Source: Halorubrum sp. BV1
GTDB taxonomy: Archaea; Halobacteriota; Halobacteria; Halobacteriales; Haloferacaceae
Direction: 5' to 3'
NCBI RefSeq assembly: GCF_000746205.1
Contig: NZ_KN050825.1
Location: 365,413-429,412 of the forward strand
DNA: 64,000 bases
Positions within the stretch are counted from its first letter, which is position 1, and each line of letters begins with the position of its first letter. This document shows, piece after piece, positions 31,061-39,805 of this stretch. The position numbers and the translations under genes are program-made. Below the pieces are notes generated by a model. That model had not been told where the DNA came from and made no database searches. It was given only the letters and a program-made list of their open reading frames with translations.

Positions 31061-33402
31061 GGCGATCCCCGTCCCGGCCGATCGCGCATCGTGCGCGCGG
31101 CTCGCTCGACGGTCGCGGCCTCGTCGGTGCGGAGGTCGGCGAGGAACTCGAACAGGTCGTCCGCGTCGTCGACGCCCTCCCGGACGAGGTACTCGACGTA
31201 GCGGCGCTTGGCGGCGAACTCGGCGGCCACGTCGTCGACGTCGCGGTCGGTTCGGGCGGCCAAGCGGGCGAACGCGTGGAGCGCTCGCTCCGCCCGCGGC
31301 TGCGACGATCCCGAACCGACGCCGCCGGAAGCGGACGGGTCAGACCCCGGCGCGCCCGGAAATCGGAACTCGCCGTCGGGAGTGCGCCACACGACCGTGT
31401 TGTAGTACACCGTGGTATCGCCTTTGTCGACGACGCCGGCCCCGCCGTGTTTCGGATCCCCGGTCGGGCTGTGTTTCGCGTCCGGATCGAGCGCCTCGTA
31501 CTCGTCGGCCGAGAGCAGTTCGACAACCCGCGAGACGTAGCGCTCGCCGCCGACCTGTCGGGGGAAAACGACCACGTCGATCTCGCGCAACAGCGAGGGT
31601 CGGAGCCCGCGCTCTATCACGCGATTGACGAGCGACTCCACGTCCTCGGCGTGCGTCGTTCCGATCACGCCGTGGCCAGTGTTCAGCGTCTCGGCGAACG
31701 TCTCGAAGCTCGCCGGCGTGTTGATCTCGGCTATCACCTCGATATCAGGGTTGAGGTAGTTCGCCTCGGTCATCAGGTCCGACATGCTCACCGCCTTGTA
31801 GGCGTCCTCGTGGTCGCGTGTCGTGAGCGACACCCCGGTCTCGTGCGGGAGTCGGACCTCCCTCGATCCCTCGTCGATCGAGACGGGGCGATCGTCGAAC
31901 GGAATGAATGGCGTGTGCGCGTTGAGAAGCGTCGTCTTTCCCACGCCGGTCGGCCCCGCGAAGAGGACGACGCCGCGGTGTTCGTACAGCAGCCACAACA
32001 GCGTGACGAGGTCGACCGACAGGGTCCCGCGGTCGATCAGGTCGACCGGCGTCAGCGCGTCCGGCGACTGCTTGCGGATCGAGACGTGCGGGCCGCCCTC
32101 GGAGATGACCGGCAGCGCCACCGCACACCGAACCGTCTCCTCGACGCCGTCGACGTCGAGGTTCACCTTCGCGGACGGCGTCGAGGCGTTGAGTTCGGTT
32201 CCGTCGCGGGCCGCGAGCCCGGTGACGACGTTGACGAACGCGGTCTCGTCGGCGAACGCGAGATTTGTCGGAACCCGCCGCCCCGCGGTGCGGGCGGACT
32301 CGGTCGGCGTGCCCTCGTCGCCGCGCCGGAGGACCGACGAGCGCGGGACGACCTTCACGCGCTCGCCGACCCGGTTCGCCTCCACGTCTTCGAGGTTCGG
32401 GTCGCGGATCGGAACGGTCAGTATCCCCTCGCCGACGAAGTCGCGGAGCACGTAGTACGCGAGGTCGTCGAGGCGGTCGCGGGCGTATCGGGAGTCAACC
32501 GGGGGGACCGCGAAGCCGCGCGCCGCGAGCGCCGAACGCACCCGGTGAGCCGCCGCGTCGAGCCACGCGCGGGTGTCGCGGGCGGTGAGCCGCTGCGTGA
32601 GAAACCGCCGGGCGTGCGCGGCGACGAACGCCTCGCGATCGTCGACGACGCCGTTCACCGACGTCTCCCAGATCCGCGCTTTACACTCCTCGATGAGCGC
32701 CGCGTCCCCCGGAAGGAGATCGGGTTCGAGCGCGGCGTACTTCGTCTCGAAGGCGTCGGAGCCGAGCAGCCGCTCGCGGTAGATCACCACGTCGACGGAG
32801 AGGCCGGCGAACTCGACGGCGTACTGCGCGAGCCGCTCGGCCGCGACCCGTTCGACGTACGGGGCGTCCGCGTCGATCCCCGTTTCGAGGGGCGCGAACG
32901 TCTCCGTGTGGATGACCAGCTCGCGCTCGTCGCCGACGTCGGCGATCTCAATGCGGTCGTCGAGCGCGACGGGGGTCAACTCGCCGAGCAGCCGGAGGTC
33001 GCGGAGGGCGTGGTAGCCGATCCGGCGGCGCGAGTCGGCGCTCGCGTCGAGCAGCCGGTCGAGCGCGCGCTCGTACTTGGGCTCGAAGCCGGCGGCGGCG
33101 CGCTCCACCACCCCGACCCGCGTGAGCGGTCGACGGTGACGGACCGCGGAGAAGTGGTCGCGGACGCGGTCGAGCGCGCGCTCGTCGGCCGGCGAGAGCG
33201 GCGGTTCGCGCACGTCGTATCCGAACCGCCCGCCGTCGCGCTCGCGCACCGTCGCGACGACCCCGGGCGCTGGTTCGTACTGCGCGCGGACATCGGGCGC
33301 GTACCACGCCTCCGGGTCGTCCGGCGGGACGGGCGCGGGCACCGCGCCGGGCGGGTCGTCGTCCGCCTCGCTGCCGATACGAAGCGTCGGCCCCTCGCTC
33401 AC
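31057..33402 (-). CDS. pilB: Archaeal type IV pilus assembly ATPase PilB
   Basis: The 781-residue secretion ATPase (GspE/VirB11 superfamily) powers pilus polymerisation. Walker A is LFAGPTGVGKTTLLNAHT near residue 480. The Asp/Walker B area reads EANYLNPDIEVIAEINTPASF, with Glu retained, and the His box is LNTGHGVIGTTHAEDVESLVNRV, as is usual for haloarchaeal PilB. The N-terminal domain of about 430 residues includes a DUF-type region with several Arg fingers and ALPVISEGGPHVSIRK. The C-terminal 130 residues are helical and follow a Ser/Gly linker. It partners with pilC downstream. Confidence 0.9.
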   Translation of the reverse strand: MSEGPTLRIGSEADDDPPGAVPAPVPPDDPEAWYAPDVRAQYEPAPGVVATVRERDGGRFGYDVREPPLSPADERALDRVRDHFSAVRHRRPLTRVGVVERAAAGFEPKYERALDRLLDASADSRRRIGYHALRDLRLLGELTPVALDDRIEIADVGDERELVIHTETFAPLETGIDADAPYVERVAAERLAQYAVEFAGLSVDVVIYRERLLGSDAFETKYAALEPDLLPGDAALIEECKARIWETSVNGVVDDREAFVAAHARRFLTQRLTARDTRAWLDAAAHRVRSALAARGFAVPPVDSRYARDRLDDLAYYVLRDFVGEGILTVPIRDPNLEDVEANRVGERVKVVPRSSVLRRGDEGTPTESARTAGRRVPTNLAFADETAFVNVVTGLAARDGTELNASTPSAKVNLDVDGVEETVRCAVALPVISEGGPHVSIRKQSPDALTPVDLIDRGTLSVDLVTLLWLLYEHRGVVLFAGPTGVGKTTLLNAHTPFIPFDDRPVSIDEGSREVRLPHETGVSLTTRDHEDAYKAVSMSDLMTEANYLNPDIEVIAEINTPASFETFAETLNTGHGVIGTTHAEDVESLVNRVIERGLRPSLLREIDVVVFPRQVGGERYVSRVVELLSADEYEALDPDAKHSPTGDPKHGGAGVVDKGDTTVYYNTVVWRTPDGEFRFPGAPGSDPSASGGVGSGSSQPRAERALHAFARLAARTDRDVDDVAAEFAAKRRYVEYLVREGVDDADDLFEFLADLRTDEAATVERAARTMRDRPGRGSP

Positions 33403-33563
33403 GTCTCGGCCTCGGAGCGCTCGGCTCCGCTCGTCTCGGTCCCTCGGGTCTCGCAGCTCGACCGCGTCTCGATCCCACCCGTCGCCCGGTTCCTCGCGGC
33501 GTCGCCGTTCCCGCTCGTCGTCATCGTCGGTCGCGGGTGACCGCCGCCCCGAGTTAAGCGTTT

Positions 33564-33579
33564 GTATTATATTTGATAT
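33564..33579. promoter_or_regulatory. A/T-rich promoter candidate between pilB and the alcohol dehydrogenase
   Basis: GTATTATATTTGATAT is the only A/T-rich stretch in the 270-base divergent gap. It lies 160 bases before pilB and 95 bases before the dehydrogenase, so it could serve either gene with a longish leader. Direction cannot be decided. Confidence 0.35.
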
Positions 33580-33672
33580 GTCGTTTCAACCGCGAGAAAC
33601 GTCCGGCGCGTTTCGGCATCCGGATCGCCGCCGCCGCCAGCTTTTCCCGCGCGTCGCCCGGACAGACGAGCG

Positions 33673-34689
33673 ATGACGGACACCATGCGAGCCGCGGTCG
33701 TACCGGAGGCGGGCGGCGAGTTCGAGATGGTCGAGCGGGAGGTTCCAGAGCCCGGCCCGAACGAGGTCCGTGTCGCGGTCGAGGCCTGCGGGATCTGTCA
33801 CAGCGACGCCTTCGTCAAGGAGGGGACGTTCCCCGGCGTGAGCTACCCGCGGATCCCGGGGCATGAGATCGCGGGCCGGATCGACGCCGTCGGCGACGAC
33901 GTGGGCGCGTGGGAGTCGGGCGAGCGCGTCGGCGCGGGCTGGCACGGCGGCCACTGTTTCACCTGCGACCCGTGCCGACGCGGGCAGTTCCTTCAGTGCG
34001 AGAACGCGGAGGTCACCGGCCTCACGTTCGACGGGGGGTACGCCGAGTACGCGACGGTCCCGGCCGAAGCGCTGGCGGCGATCCCCGACGACCTCGACGC
34101 CGTCGACGCCGCGCCGCTGCTTTGTGCCGGGGTCACCACGTACAACGCCCTGCGAAACAGCGACGCGCGGCCCGGCGACCTCGTCGCCGTCGTCGGCGTC
34201 GGCGGACTCGGACACCTCGGCGTGCAGTACGCGCACGCGGCCGGGTACGAGACCGTCGCGATCTCGCGAAGCCCCGACAAGGAGCCGCTCGCCCGCGAGT
34301 TGGGCGCTGACCACTTCGTGAACGCCGCAGAGGCCGATCCGGCGGCGCGACTGCAGGAACTCGGCGGCGCGAGCGTCGTCCTCTCGACCGCGCCGGCGAG
34401 CGACGCGATCGAGTCAGTCGTCGGCGGGCTCGGGATCGACGGCTCGGTCGTCGCCGTCGGAGTGCCGGGCGAACCGGTGTCGGTGAACGTCCAGGAACTG
34501 GTCGGATCGCTCGGCGCGGTCGAGGGGTGGGGGTCGGGCCACGCCCGCGACTCGCAAGACACCTTGGAGTTCAGCGCGCTCCGCGAGATCACGCCCGAGA
34601 TAGAGACGTACGGACTGGAGGAAGTCGACGCGGCGTACAACCGCATGATCGACAACGAGGCGCGGTTCCGGGTCGTCCTCGAACCCTGA
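33673..34689 (+). CDS. Zinc-dependent alcohol dehydrogenase
   Basis: The 338-residue medium-chain dehydrogenase has the catalytic zinc ligands in CGICHSDAF and PGHEIAGRI, and the structural zinc site C-x2-C-x2-C-x7-C in HCFTCDPCRRGQFLQC. The NAD(P) fold begins at VVGVGGLGHLGVQYAHAAGYETVAISRSPDK; Ser-Arg after the second strand suggests NADP is possible. The LCAGVTTYNAL motif places it in the YahK/CAD-like alcohol dehydrogenase group. The substrate is not predictable. It is a single gene with the CitE-like gene 171 bases downstream. Confidence 0.88.
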   Translation: MTDTMRAAVVPEAGGEFEMVEREVPEPGPNEVRVAVEACGICHSDAFVKEGTFPGVSYPRIPGHEIAGRIDAVGDDVGAWESGERVGAGWHGGHCFTCDPCRRGQFLQCENAEVTGLTFDGGYAEYATVPAEALAAIPDDLDAVDAAPLLCAGVTTYNALRNSDARPGDLVAVVGVGGLGHLGVQYAHAAGYETVAISRSPDKEPLARELGADHFVNAAEADPAARLQELGGASVVLSTAPASDAIESVVGGLGIDGSVVAVGVPGEPVSVNVQELVGSLGAVEGWGSGHARDSQDTLEFSALREITPEIETYGLEEVDAAYNRMIDNEARFRVVLEP

Positions 34690-34823
34690 CCGCGCGCCGG
34701 GAGTCGCGACCGCTTCGCCTCCGTTCCGCTGCCCGCTTTGCCTCCGCTGCCTCCGCACCGCGACCGGGATCGACCGGACGAGAAGTACTCGTTTTCGTCT
34801 CAGAGAAAACCAAGTGAGGTAGA

Positions 34824-34831
34824 TTTATTTT
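34824..34831 (+). promoter_or_regulatory. TATA-like box for the CitE-like gene
   Basis: TTTATTTT lies 30-37 bases before the ATG at 34861, within otherwise GC-rich DNA. This implies a very short leader. Confidence 0.45.
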
Positions 34832-34860
34832 CGTGCGTGTTCGACCTCCATTTGTCACAC

Positions 34861-35772
34861 ATGACGGACGTTACTCTTCGTCGGACGCAGCTAGCAACGC
34901 CCGCGAGCGACGAGAAAATGATGCATTCGGCGGCCGACAGCGACGCTGACGAGGTCTTCCTCGATCTGGAAGACTCCGTCGCGCCGAACGCCAAGCCCGA
35001 CGCGCGCGCGCCGCTCATCGAGGCCGCCCGCGAGGAGGACTGGAGCGACAAGGTTCTCAGCTTCCGGATGAACGGTATCGACACCCAGTGGTGGTACGAC
35101 GACCTGATCACCGTCGTCGGCGAGGCGGGCGAGTACATCGACGACATCATCGTGCCCAAGGTGAAGTCCGCGAGCGACATTCACACCGTCGAGAACCTCC
35201 TCGAACAGATCGAAGTGAACAACGACCTCGAGGTCGGCGGCATCGGCCTCGAACCCCAGATCGAGGACGGCGAGGGGATCCACAACGTCCACGACATCGC
35301 ACACGCCTCTGACCGCCTCTCCTCTATCATCTTCGGCCCCGGCGACTACTCCGCGGCGATGGGCACGCCCGGACTCGACATCGGGCAGTTCCCGGAGTAC
35401 CCCGGACACTACTGGCACCACGCGCTCTCCGAGTGTAACTCTGCGGCCAAGTCCGCTGGTCTGCCGTGCCTCGACGGCCCGTACGCCGACATCGAAGACC
35501 CCGAAGGGTTCCGCGAGTCCGCCAACAACGCCAACATGATCGGCTGTGACGGCAAGTGGGCGATCCACCCGTCGCAGATCGAGATCGGCAACGAAGTGTT
35601 CGCGCCGGACCCGGAGGTCGCCGAGCGCGCAAAGCGGATCGTCGACGCCTACGCCGAGGCGATGGAAGAAGGCAAGGGCGCAGTGAGCGTCGACGGCCAG
35701 ATGGTCGACGAGGCGACGAACAAGATGGCACAGGACATCGTCGAGACCGCAGAAGCCGCCGGCATCCTGTAA
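34861..35772 (+). CDS. CitE-like (methyl)malyl-CoA lyase family protein
   Basis: The 303-residue HpcH/HpaI-CitE family TIM-barrel enzyme has FLDLEDSVAPNAKPDAR (metal-binding acidic strand), LSFRMNGIDTQWWYDDL, GLEPQIEDGEGIHNVHDIA and IIFGPGDYSAAMG. The C-terminal part (GCDGKWAIHPSQIEIGNEVFAP) is typical of L-malyl-CoA/beta-methylmalyl-CoA lyase. In haloarchaea such proteins act in the methylaspartate cycle, cleaving methylmalyl-CoA to glyoxylate and propionyl-CoA. Malate synthase-like or thioesterase activity is possible in paralogues. The upstream extended start (34738) is rejected because it covers the promoter. Confidence 0.82.
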   Translation: MTDVTLRRTQLATPASDEKMMHSAADSDADEVFLDLEDSVAPNAKPDARAPLIEAAREEDWSDKVLSFRMNGIDTQWWYDDLITVVGEAGEYIDDIIVPKVKSASDIHTVENLLEQIEVNNDLEVGGIGLEPQIEDGEGIHNVHDIAHASDRLSSIIFGPGDYSAAMGTPGLDIGQFPEYPGHYWHHALSECNSAAKSAGLPCLDGPYADIEDPEGFRESANNANMIGCDGKWAIHPSQIEIGNEVFAPDPEVAERAKRIVDAYAEAMEEGKGAVSVDGQMVDEATNKMAQDIVETAEAAGIL

Positions 35773-35809
35773 TCGGGCCACCGCGCGCTCGATACCGGCC
35801 GATTCCTGG

Positions 35810-35815
35810 TTTTTT
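35810..35815 (+). terminator. T-tract terminator after the CitE-like gene
   Basis: Six T residues occur 38 bases after the stop, consistent with intrinsic archaeal termination. Confidence 0.45.
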
Positions 35816-35920
35816 CGACGATCGCGACGAGAAGTCACGGGTGTATCGACGGCAGCTTGCTGAGATTTTATACGGATTCCGGTTCCAGAGCAACGAACTC
35901 CGTGTATTCTGTTGACGGAA

Positions 35921-35932
35921 CTATTATTTTTG
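35921..35932 (+). promoter_or_regulatory. TATA-like box for the LOV-Bat regulator
   Basis: CTATTATTTTTG is centred 26 bases before the ATG at 35952, in a markedly A/T-rich 70-base stretch. A leaderless or nearly leaderless transcript is implied. Confidence 0.45.
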
Positions 35933-35951
35933 TTCTCATGTAACAAGGGAT

Positions 35952-38900
35952 ATGAGTTCGGTTCCCACACTTTCGGAGGTCAGCGACGTGTTCAACGCGC
36001 TCGGACCGCCCGGCACGCCGCTCACCACACCGGAAGTCGCCGAATCGTTCGACTGTACCGACCGAACGATCTATAATAAACTTGAGACGCTCGTCGAAGA
36101 TGGCACACTTGAGACCAAAAAAGTCGGTGCCCGCGGCCGTGTTTGGTGGCGACCAGTCGAGCGAGACAGAGGCGCGGAGCAGCAAACGGACGAGACGTAT
36201 CGGGCGCTGTTCCAGTCACTGGACAAAGCTATCTGTGTTATTACGTTCGACTTCGACGAGGACGGCCAGCCGGTAGACTACCGGTTCGTTGAATCGAATT
36301 CAGCATTCGAAGCGCTCACCGGCTTGCAAGATACAGAAGGCAAATCGGTACGCGAGTTGGTGCCAGACAGCGACGCCCACATATTCGATGCGTACACCAC
36401 CGTCGCACAGACGGGCGAATCCACCCGGTTCATAACGCGTTTCGAGACGCTCGATGATCAGTGGATAGATGCTCACATGTATCGTGTCGGGGAGCCTGAC
36501 GATCATACGGTCGCTGTTTTGTTCGACGATGTGACGGGAGAAAAACGCGCCGTACAGGAAGTATACGAGAGTAAAAACCGGCTCGATGCGCTGATGAGAG
36601 CCACGACAGATGGCATCTATCGGATGAGTCCAGACTGGTCGGAGATCTACCAACTTGCCGAGGATAATTTCGTCTCGACCGATCGGCCAAGCACATGGCA
36701 AGCGTATGTCCCAGAAACGGACCACGCTCGGGTGAAGCAGGCGATCGACGAGGCGATCGAGACACAGAGCCCGTTCGAATTGGAACACCGGATACGATGC
36801 GCTGATGGCACCACAGGGTGGACGCATTCAAGAGCGGTGCCAATACTGGAGGACGGTGAAATCGTCGAATGGTTTGGCACTACAACAGACATCACCGAAC
36901 GCAAGGAACAGGAACGCGAGAAGGACCTCCTCTGGCGGGCAATCGAGAAGGCAAATTCGCCCCTTATAATGGCGGAGCCGGGAGCAGACGATACTCCCAT
37001 CTCGTATGCAAACGAAGCATTCGAACAGATAACTGGATATTCAGAATCGGAGGTTATCGGCCAAGATTGTCGTTTTCTCCAAGGCGAAAGCACCCGAGAG
37101 GAACCAGTTAGAAAGCTTCGAGAAGCCATCGACAACCAAGAGCAGGTGACAGCGGAACTCCGCAACTATCGAAAAGATGGAACCGAGTTCTGGAATAGCG
37201 TTACGATCACTCCGGTGTACGACACCGACGAGGAACTCGTCCGATTTTTGGGGACACAAGAGGACATCACCGAGCGCAAACGACAAGAACGCAAGCGAAA
37301 GCAGGTTATCGACCGGGTTACCGACGGAATATTCGAACTGGACGCCGACTGGCAGTTCACGTTCGTCAGTGATCAGGCCGAGACACTGCTGGACACGTCC
37401 GAAGCAGAGATACTCGGCCGGAGTATCTGGGACGTGTTCGAAACCGTCCGAGACACGCCATTCGAAGCCCGGTATCGAGCGGTGATGAACACCCGTGAAC
37501 CGACCTCGTTTACCGAGTACTATCCGGCGCTCGATGGATGGTTCGACGTGCAGGCGTATCCGAACAGCGACGGAGGAATAGCCGTCTATTTCCGAGATGT
37601 CACCGAACGCAAGGAGCAGGAACAGGCCCGACAGCGGGCAGAAAAACGCTATCAGAAGCTACTGGAGATGGCACCAGTTCCGGTAGTTGCTGTCGATCCC
37701 ACGACTGGAGATATTCTCGAAGCGAACGAGGCTGCCGGGACACTTCTCGACCGTCCGGCAGCCGATCTCATCGGGGAAAACCGAGCGTCTGTGCATCCCG
37801 CCGAGAACCGCGACGGATACGATTCGATATTCACGGACACAACCGAGCGAAAAGAGACGTGGCGACACCTACCCGACGGTTCGCCAACGACTATCGTCAC
37901 AGCAGGCGGCGACGAGGTCCCCGTCGAGATCACTACGAAGAGGATAGAGCTAGAGGGTGACGACGTCGTTTTTAAGATGATACAGGACGTCAGTGACCAA
38001 TTTGAGTACCAGCGCCGGATAGCGACGCTCAACGATGCCATCCAGGAGTTGTTCAACGCCGAGGAGGGACCGGAGACAACGCGAAAGGCGGTGGAGACGC
38101 TGGCCGATATCCTCGATGTCTCTACTGTCGCATTTTATGCGTTCGGCGAAGATGAGTGGAAACTCAGGCCGACTGTCCATGCAAGCGCAAGCGACGCTCC
38201 TGAGCAGCTCGCCCACCTGCCTCCCTTCGAACCCGGAGATGGCGTCGAATGGGATGCGTTCACATCGGGACAGACCGCCGTCGTCGATGACTTCCGAACA
38301 CGGCAGACGGAGTACGAGTTCGAGCGAGCACTCCGGAGTGAACTCGCCGTTCCGATCGGCGATTGGGGCGTTCTCATCGCGGGCGACGCCCGACCGGAGC
38401 GGTTCGACGACTGGACGGTCAGACTCGTAGAGACGTTGGGTGCTGTGACGGAAGGGGCGCTCGACCGCAACGAACGGGAGCAAGACCTCGAAGACCACAA
38501 ACGGGAGTTGGAGAAAGTCGAGTCGTTGAATCAACGGATCCGGGATATCGGCCACGAGATCGTCCATGCGGACACGCGAGGCGAACTCGAGCAGGCGGTC
38601 TGTGAGTGTCTCGTCACGTCGGATTCGATCGAGTTCGCTTGGGTCGGTCACACGGATCTCGAAACAAAAACGGTGGCCCCACACGCGCAGGCTGGCGCGG
38701 GAAAAGACTATCTCGACAGTGTCTCTCTCACGTTAGATGAGGGGACAGACACTGAGCCGGCGGTACAGGCCACGCAGTCTCGGGAAGTGCGTCACCAGTC
38801 AAATACCGCGACCAGCGTTCGACACAGCGACTGGCAAAAAGAGGCGATAAAACGGGGGTTCCGATCCGTCATGAGTATCCCTCTGATTTACAAGGACGCA

Positions 38901-39713
38901 TTCTACGGTGTTCTCACCGTGTACGCGGGAACGACGTCTGGATTCCCGGATTCGCTGAGGTCCGTCTTACGGGAACTCTGCGATTTGGTTGCTCACACGG
39001 CTGCGACGATCGAGCAAAAAGCGGCCCTGCATACGACACAGACGATGGAGTTGGAGTTCGAGATCAGAGACGACTCCACCCTGTTCTGTCGGCTCGCTAC
39101 CGCTCTCGGGTGTGAGATTACAATTACCTCGATCGTCGCACGGACGGAGGCGTCGGCGCTCGCCTTCGCCAGCGTCGATCACGGAACGCCGGAAGAGGTC
39201 GTTCACGCGGCAGAGCAGTTGGACGAGATCGAGAGCGCCACTCTGATGCAGCGGACGAATGACACGTTGGTTCGGTTTCGGTTGACGGAACTGTGTATCG
39301 GCGCGGCGCTGTCCGACAGAGGATTTGTCGTACGCCGACTGGTCGCTGACGGGACTCGGTGCCAGTTGGCACTGGAAGTTCCGAAGACAGGGGGGTCCCG
39401 GCAGGCGATCGATCTGATCATGTCGGAGTTTACTGACGCCCAACTGCTCGCTAAGCGGGAGTCCGATACCGCACTCGATACAAAAAACGGAGCACCAACG
39501 GGCGTGCTCGAATCTCTCACCCCTCGGCAGCGCGAAGTCGTAGAAACGGCCTACCGGTGTGGATACTTCGAGTCACCTCGGCGTATGAGTGGGACGGAAC
39601 TCGCAGAGATGCTCGAGTTTTCAAACTCGACATTCCACGAACATATCCAGCGGGCAGAACAGACGCTGTTTGGCGAGCTGTTACATGGTGTCGAGAGTTC
39701 GCTCGATACGTAG
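35952..39713 (+). CDS. Multi-PAS/LOV Bat-type transcription regulator
   Basis: The 1253-residue protein starts with a winged-helix region (LTTPEVAESFDCTDRTIYNKLETLVEDG). PAS domains follow at about 85-200 and 205-315, then a LOV-like PAS at 325-445 with IGQDCRFLQGEST (C373), NYRKDGTEFWNS and FLGTQEDITERK. These keep the reactive Cys, both flavin-binding Asn and the signalling Gln, but Asp replaces Asn before the Cys. Two more PAS domains (450-680) and two GAF-like domains (700-1010) precede a bacterio-opsin activator domain. HTH_10 ends the protein (LTPRQREVVETAYRCGYFESPRRMSGTELAEML). It probably regulates genes in response to light and redox. No kinase domain is present. Confidence 0.85.
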   Translation: MSSVPTLSEVSDVFNALGPPGTPLTTPEVAESFDCTDRTIYNKLETLVEDGTLETKKVGARGRVWWRPVERDRGAEQQTDETYRALFQSLDKAICVITFDFDEDGQPVDYRFVESNSAFEALTGLQDTEGKSVRELVPDSDAHIFDAYTTVAQTGESTRFITRFETLDDQWIDAHMYRVGEPDDHTVAVLFDDVTGEKRAVQEVYESKNRLDALMRATTDGIYRMSPDWSEIYQLAEDNFVSTDRPSTWQAYVPETDHARVKQAIDEAIETQSPFELEHRIRCADGTTGWTHSRAVPILEDGEIVEWFGTTTDITERKEQEREKDLLWRAIEKANSPLIMAEPGADDTPISYANEAFEQITGYSESEVIGQDCRFLQGESTREEPVRKLREAIDNQEQVTAELRNYRKDGTEFWNSVTITPVYDTDEELVRFLGTQEDITERKRQERKRKQVIDRVTDGIFELDADWQFTFVSDQAETLLDTSEAEILGRSIWDVFETVRDTPFEARYRAVMNTREPTSFTEYYPALDGWFDVQAYPNSDGGIAVYFRDVTERKEQEQARQRAEKRYQKLLEMAPVPVVAVDPTTGDILEANEAAGTLLDRPAADLIGENRASVHPAENRDGYDSIFTDTTERKETWRHLPDGSPTTIVTAGGDEVPVEITTKRIELEGDDVVFKMIQDVSDQFEYQRRIATLNDAIQELFNAEEGPETTRKAVETLADILDVSTVAFYAFGEDEWKLRPTVHASASDAPEQLAHLPPFEPGDGVEWDAFTSGQTAVVDDFRTRQTEYEFERALRSELAVPIGDWGVLIAGDARPERFDDWTVRLVETLGAVTEGALDRNEREQDLEDHKRELEKVESLNQRIRDIGHEIVHADTRGELEQAVCECLVTSDSIEFAWVGHTDLETKTVAPHAQAGAGKDYLDSVSLTLDEGTDTEPAVQATQSREVRHQSNTATSVRHSDWQKEAIKRGFRSVMSIPLIYKDAFYGVLTVYAGTTSGFPDSLRSVLRELCDLVAHTAATIEQKAALHTTQTMELEFEIRDDSTLFCRLATALGCEITITSIVARTEASALAFASVDHGTPEEVVHAAEQLDEIESATLMQRTNDTLVRFRLTELCIGAALSDRGFVVRRLVADGTRCQLALEVPKTGGSRQAIDLIMSEFTDAQLLAKRESDTALDTKNGAPTGVLESLTPRQREVVETAYRCGYFESPRRMSGTELAEMLEFSNSTFHEHIQRAEQTLFGELLHGVESSLDT

Positions 39714-39732
39714 ATACAACCCCCACATGTTC

Positions 39733-39753
39733 GGGTTTTAGAGAAGAAAACCC
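39733..39753 (+). terminator. Hairpin between the LOV-Bat gene and hemAT
   Basis: GGGTTTT at 39733-39739 and AAAACCC at 39747-39753 form a perfect 7-base stem with a 7-base loop, 20 bases after the regulator's stop. The U tract lies within the stem. It may terminate or attenuate read-through into hemAT, or protect a 3' end. A TATA-like TCGTATACA follows immediately (39754-39762), consistent with a separate hemAT promoter. Confidence 0.45.
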
Positions 39754-39805
39754 TCGTATACAAGCCCAGACGATGATGTGTGTGTGGTGTGTTCCTAGAC
39801 TGGGA

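Noticed and set aside
30712..33540. 942-residue plus-strand frame opposite pilB
   Set aside because: Antisense shadow; Arg-rich composition, no domain, and pilB on the other strand is unambiguous.
39557..39805. Upstream extension of HemAT
   Set aside because: It overlaps the end of the preceding gene out of frame and crosses a hairpin and a TATA-like box; the length from 39806 matches known HemAT.
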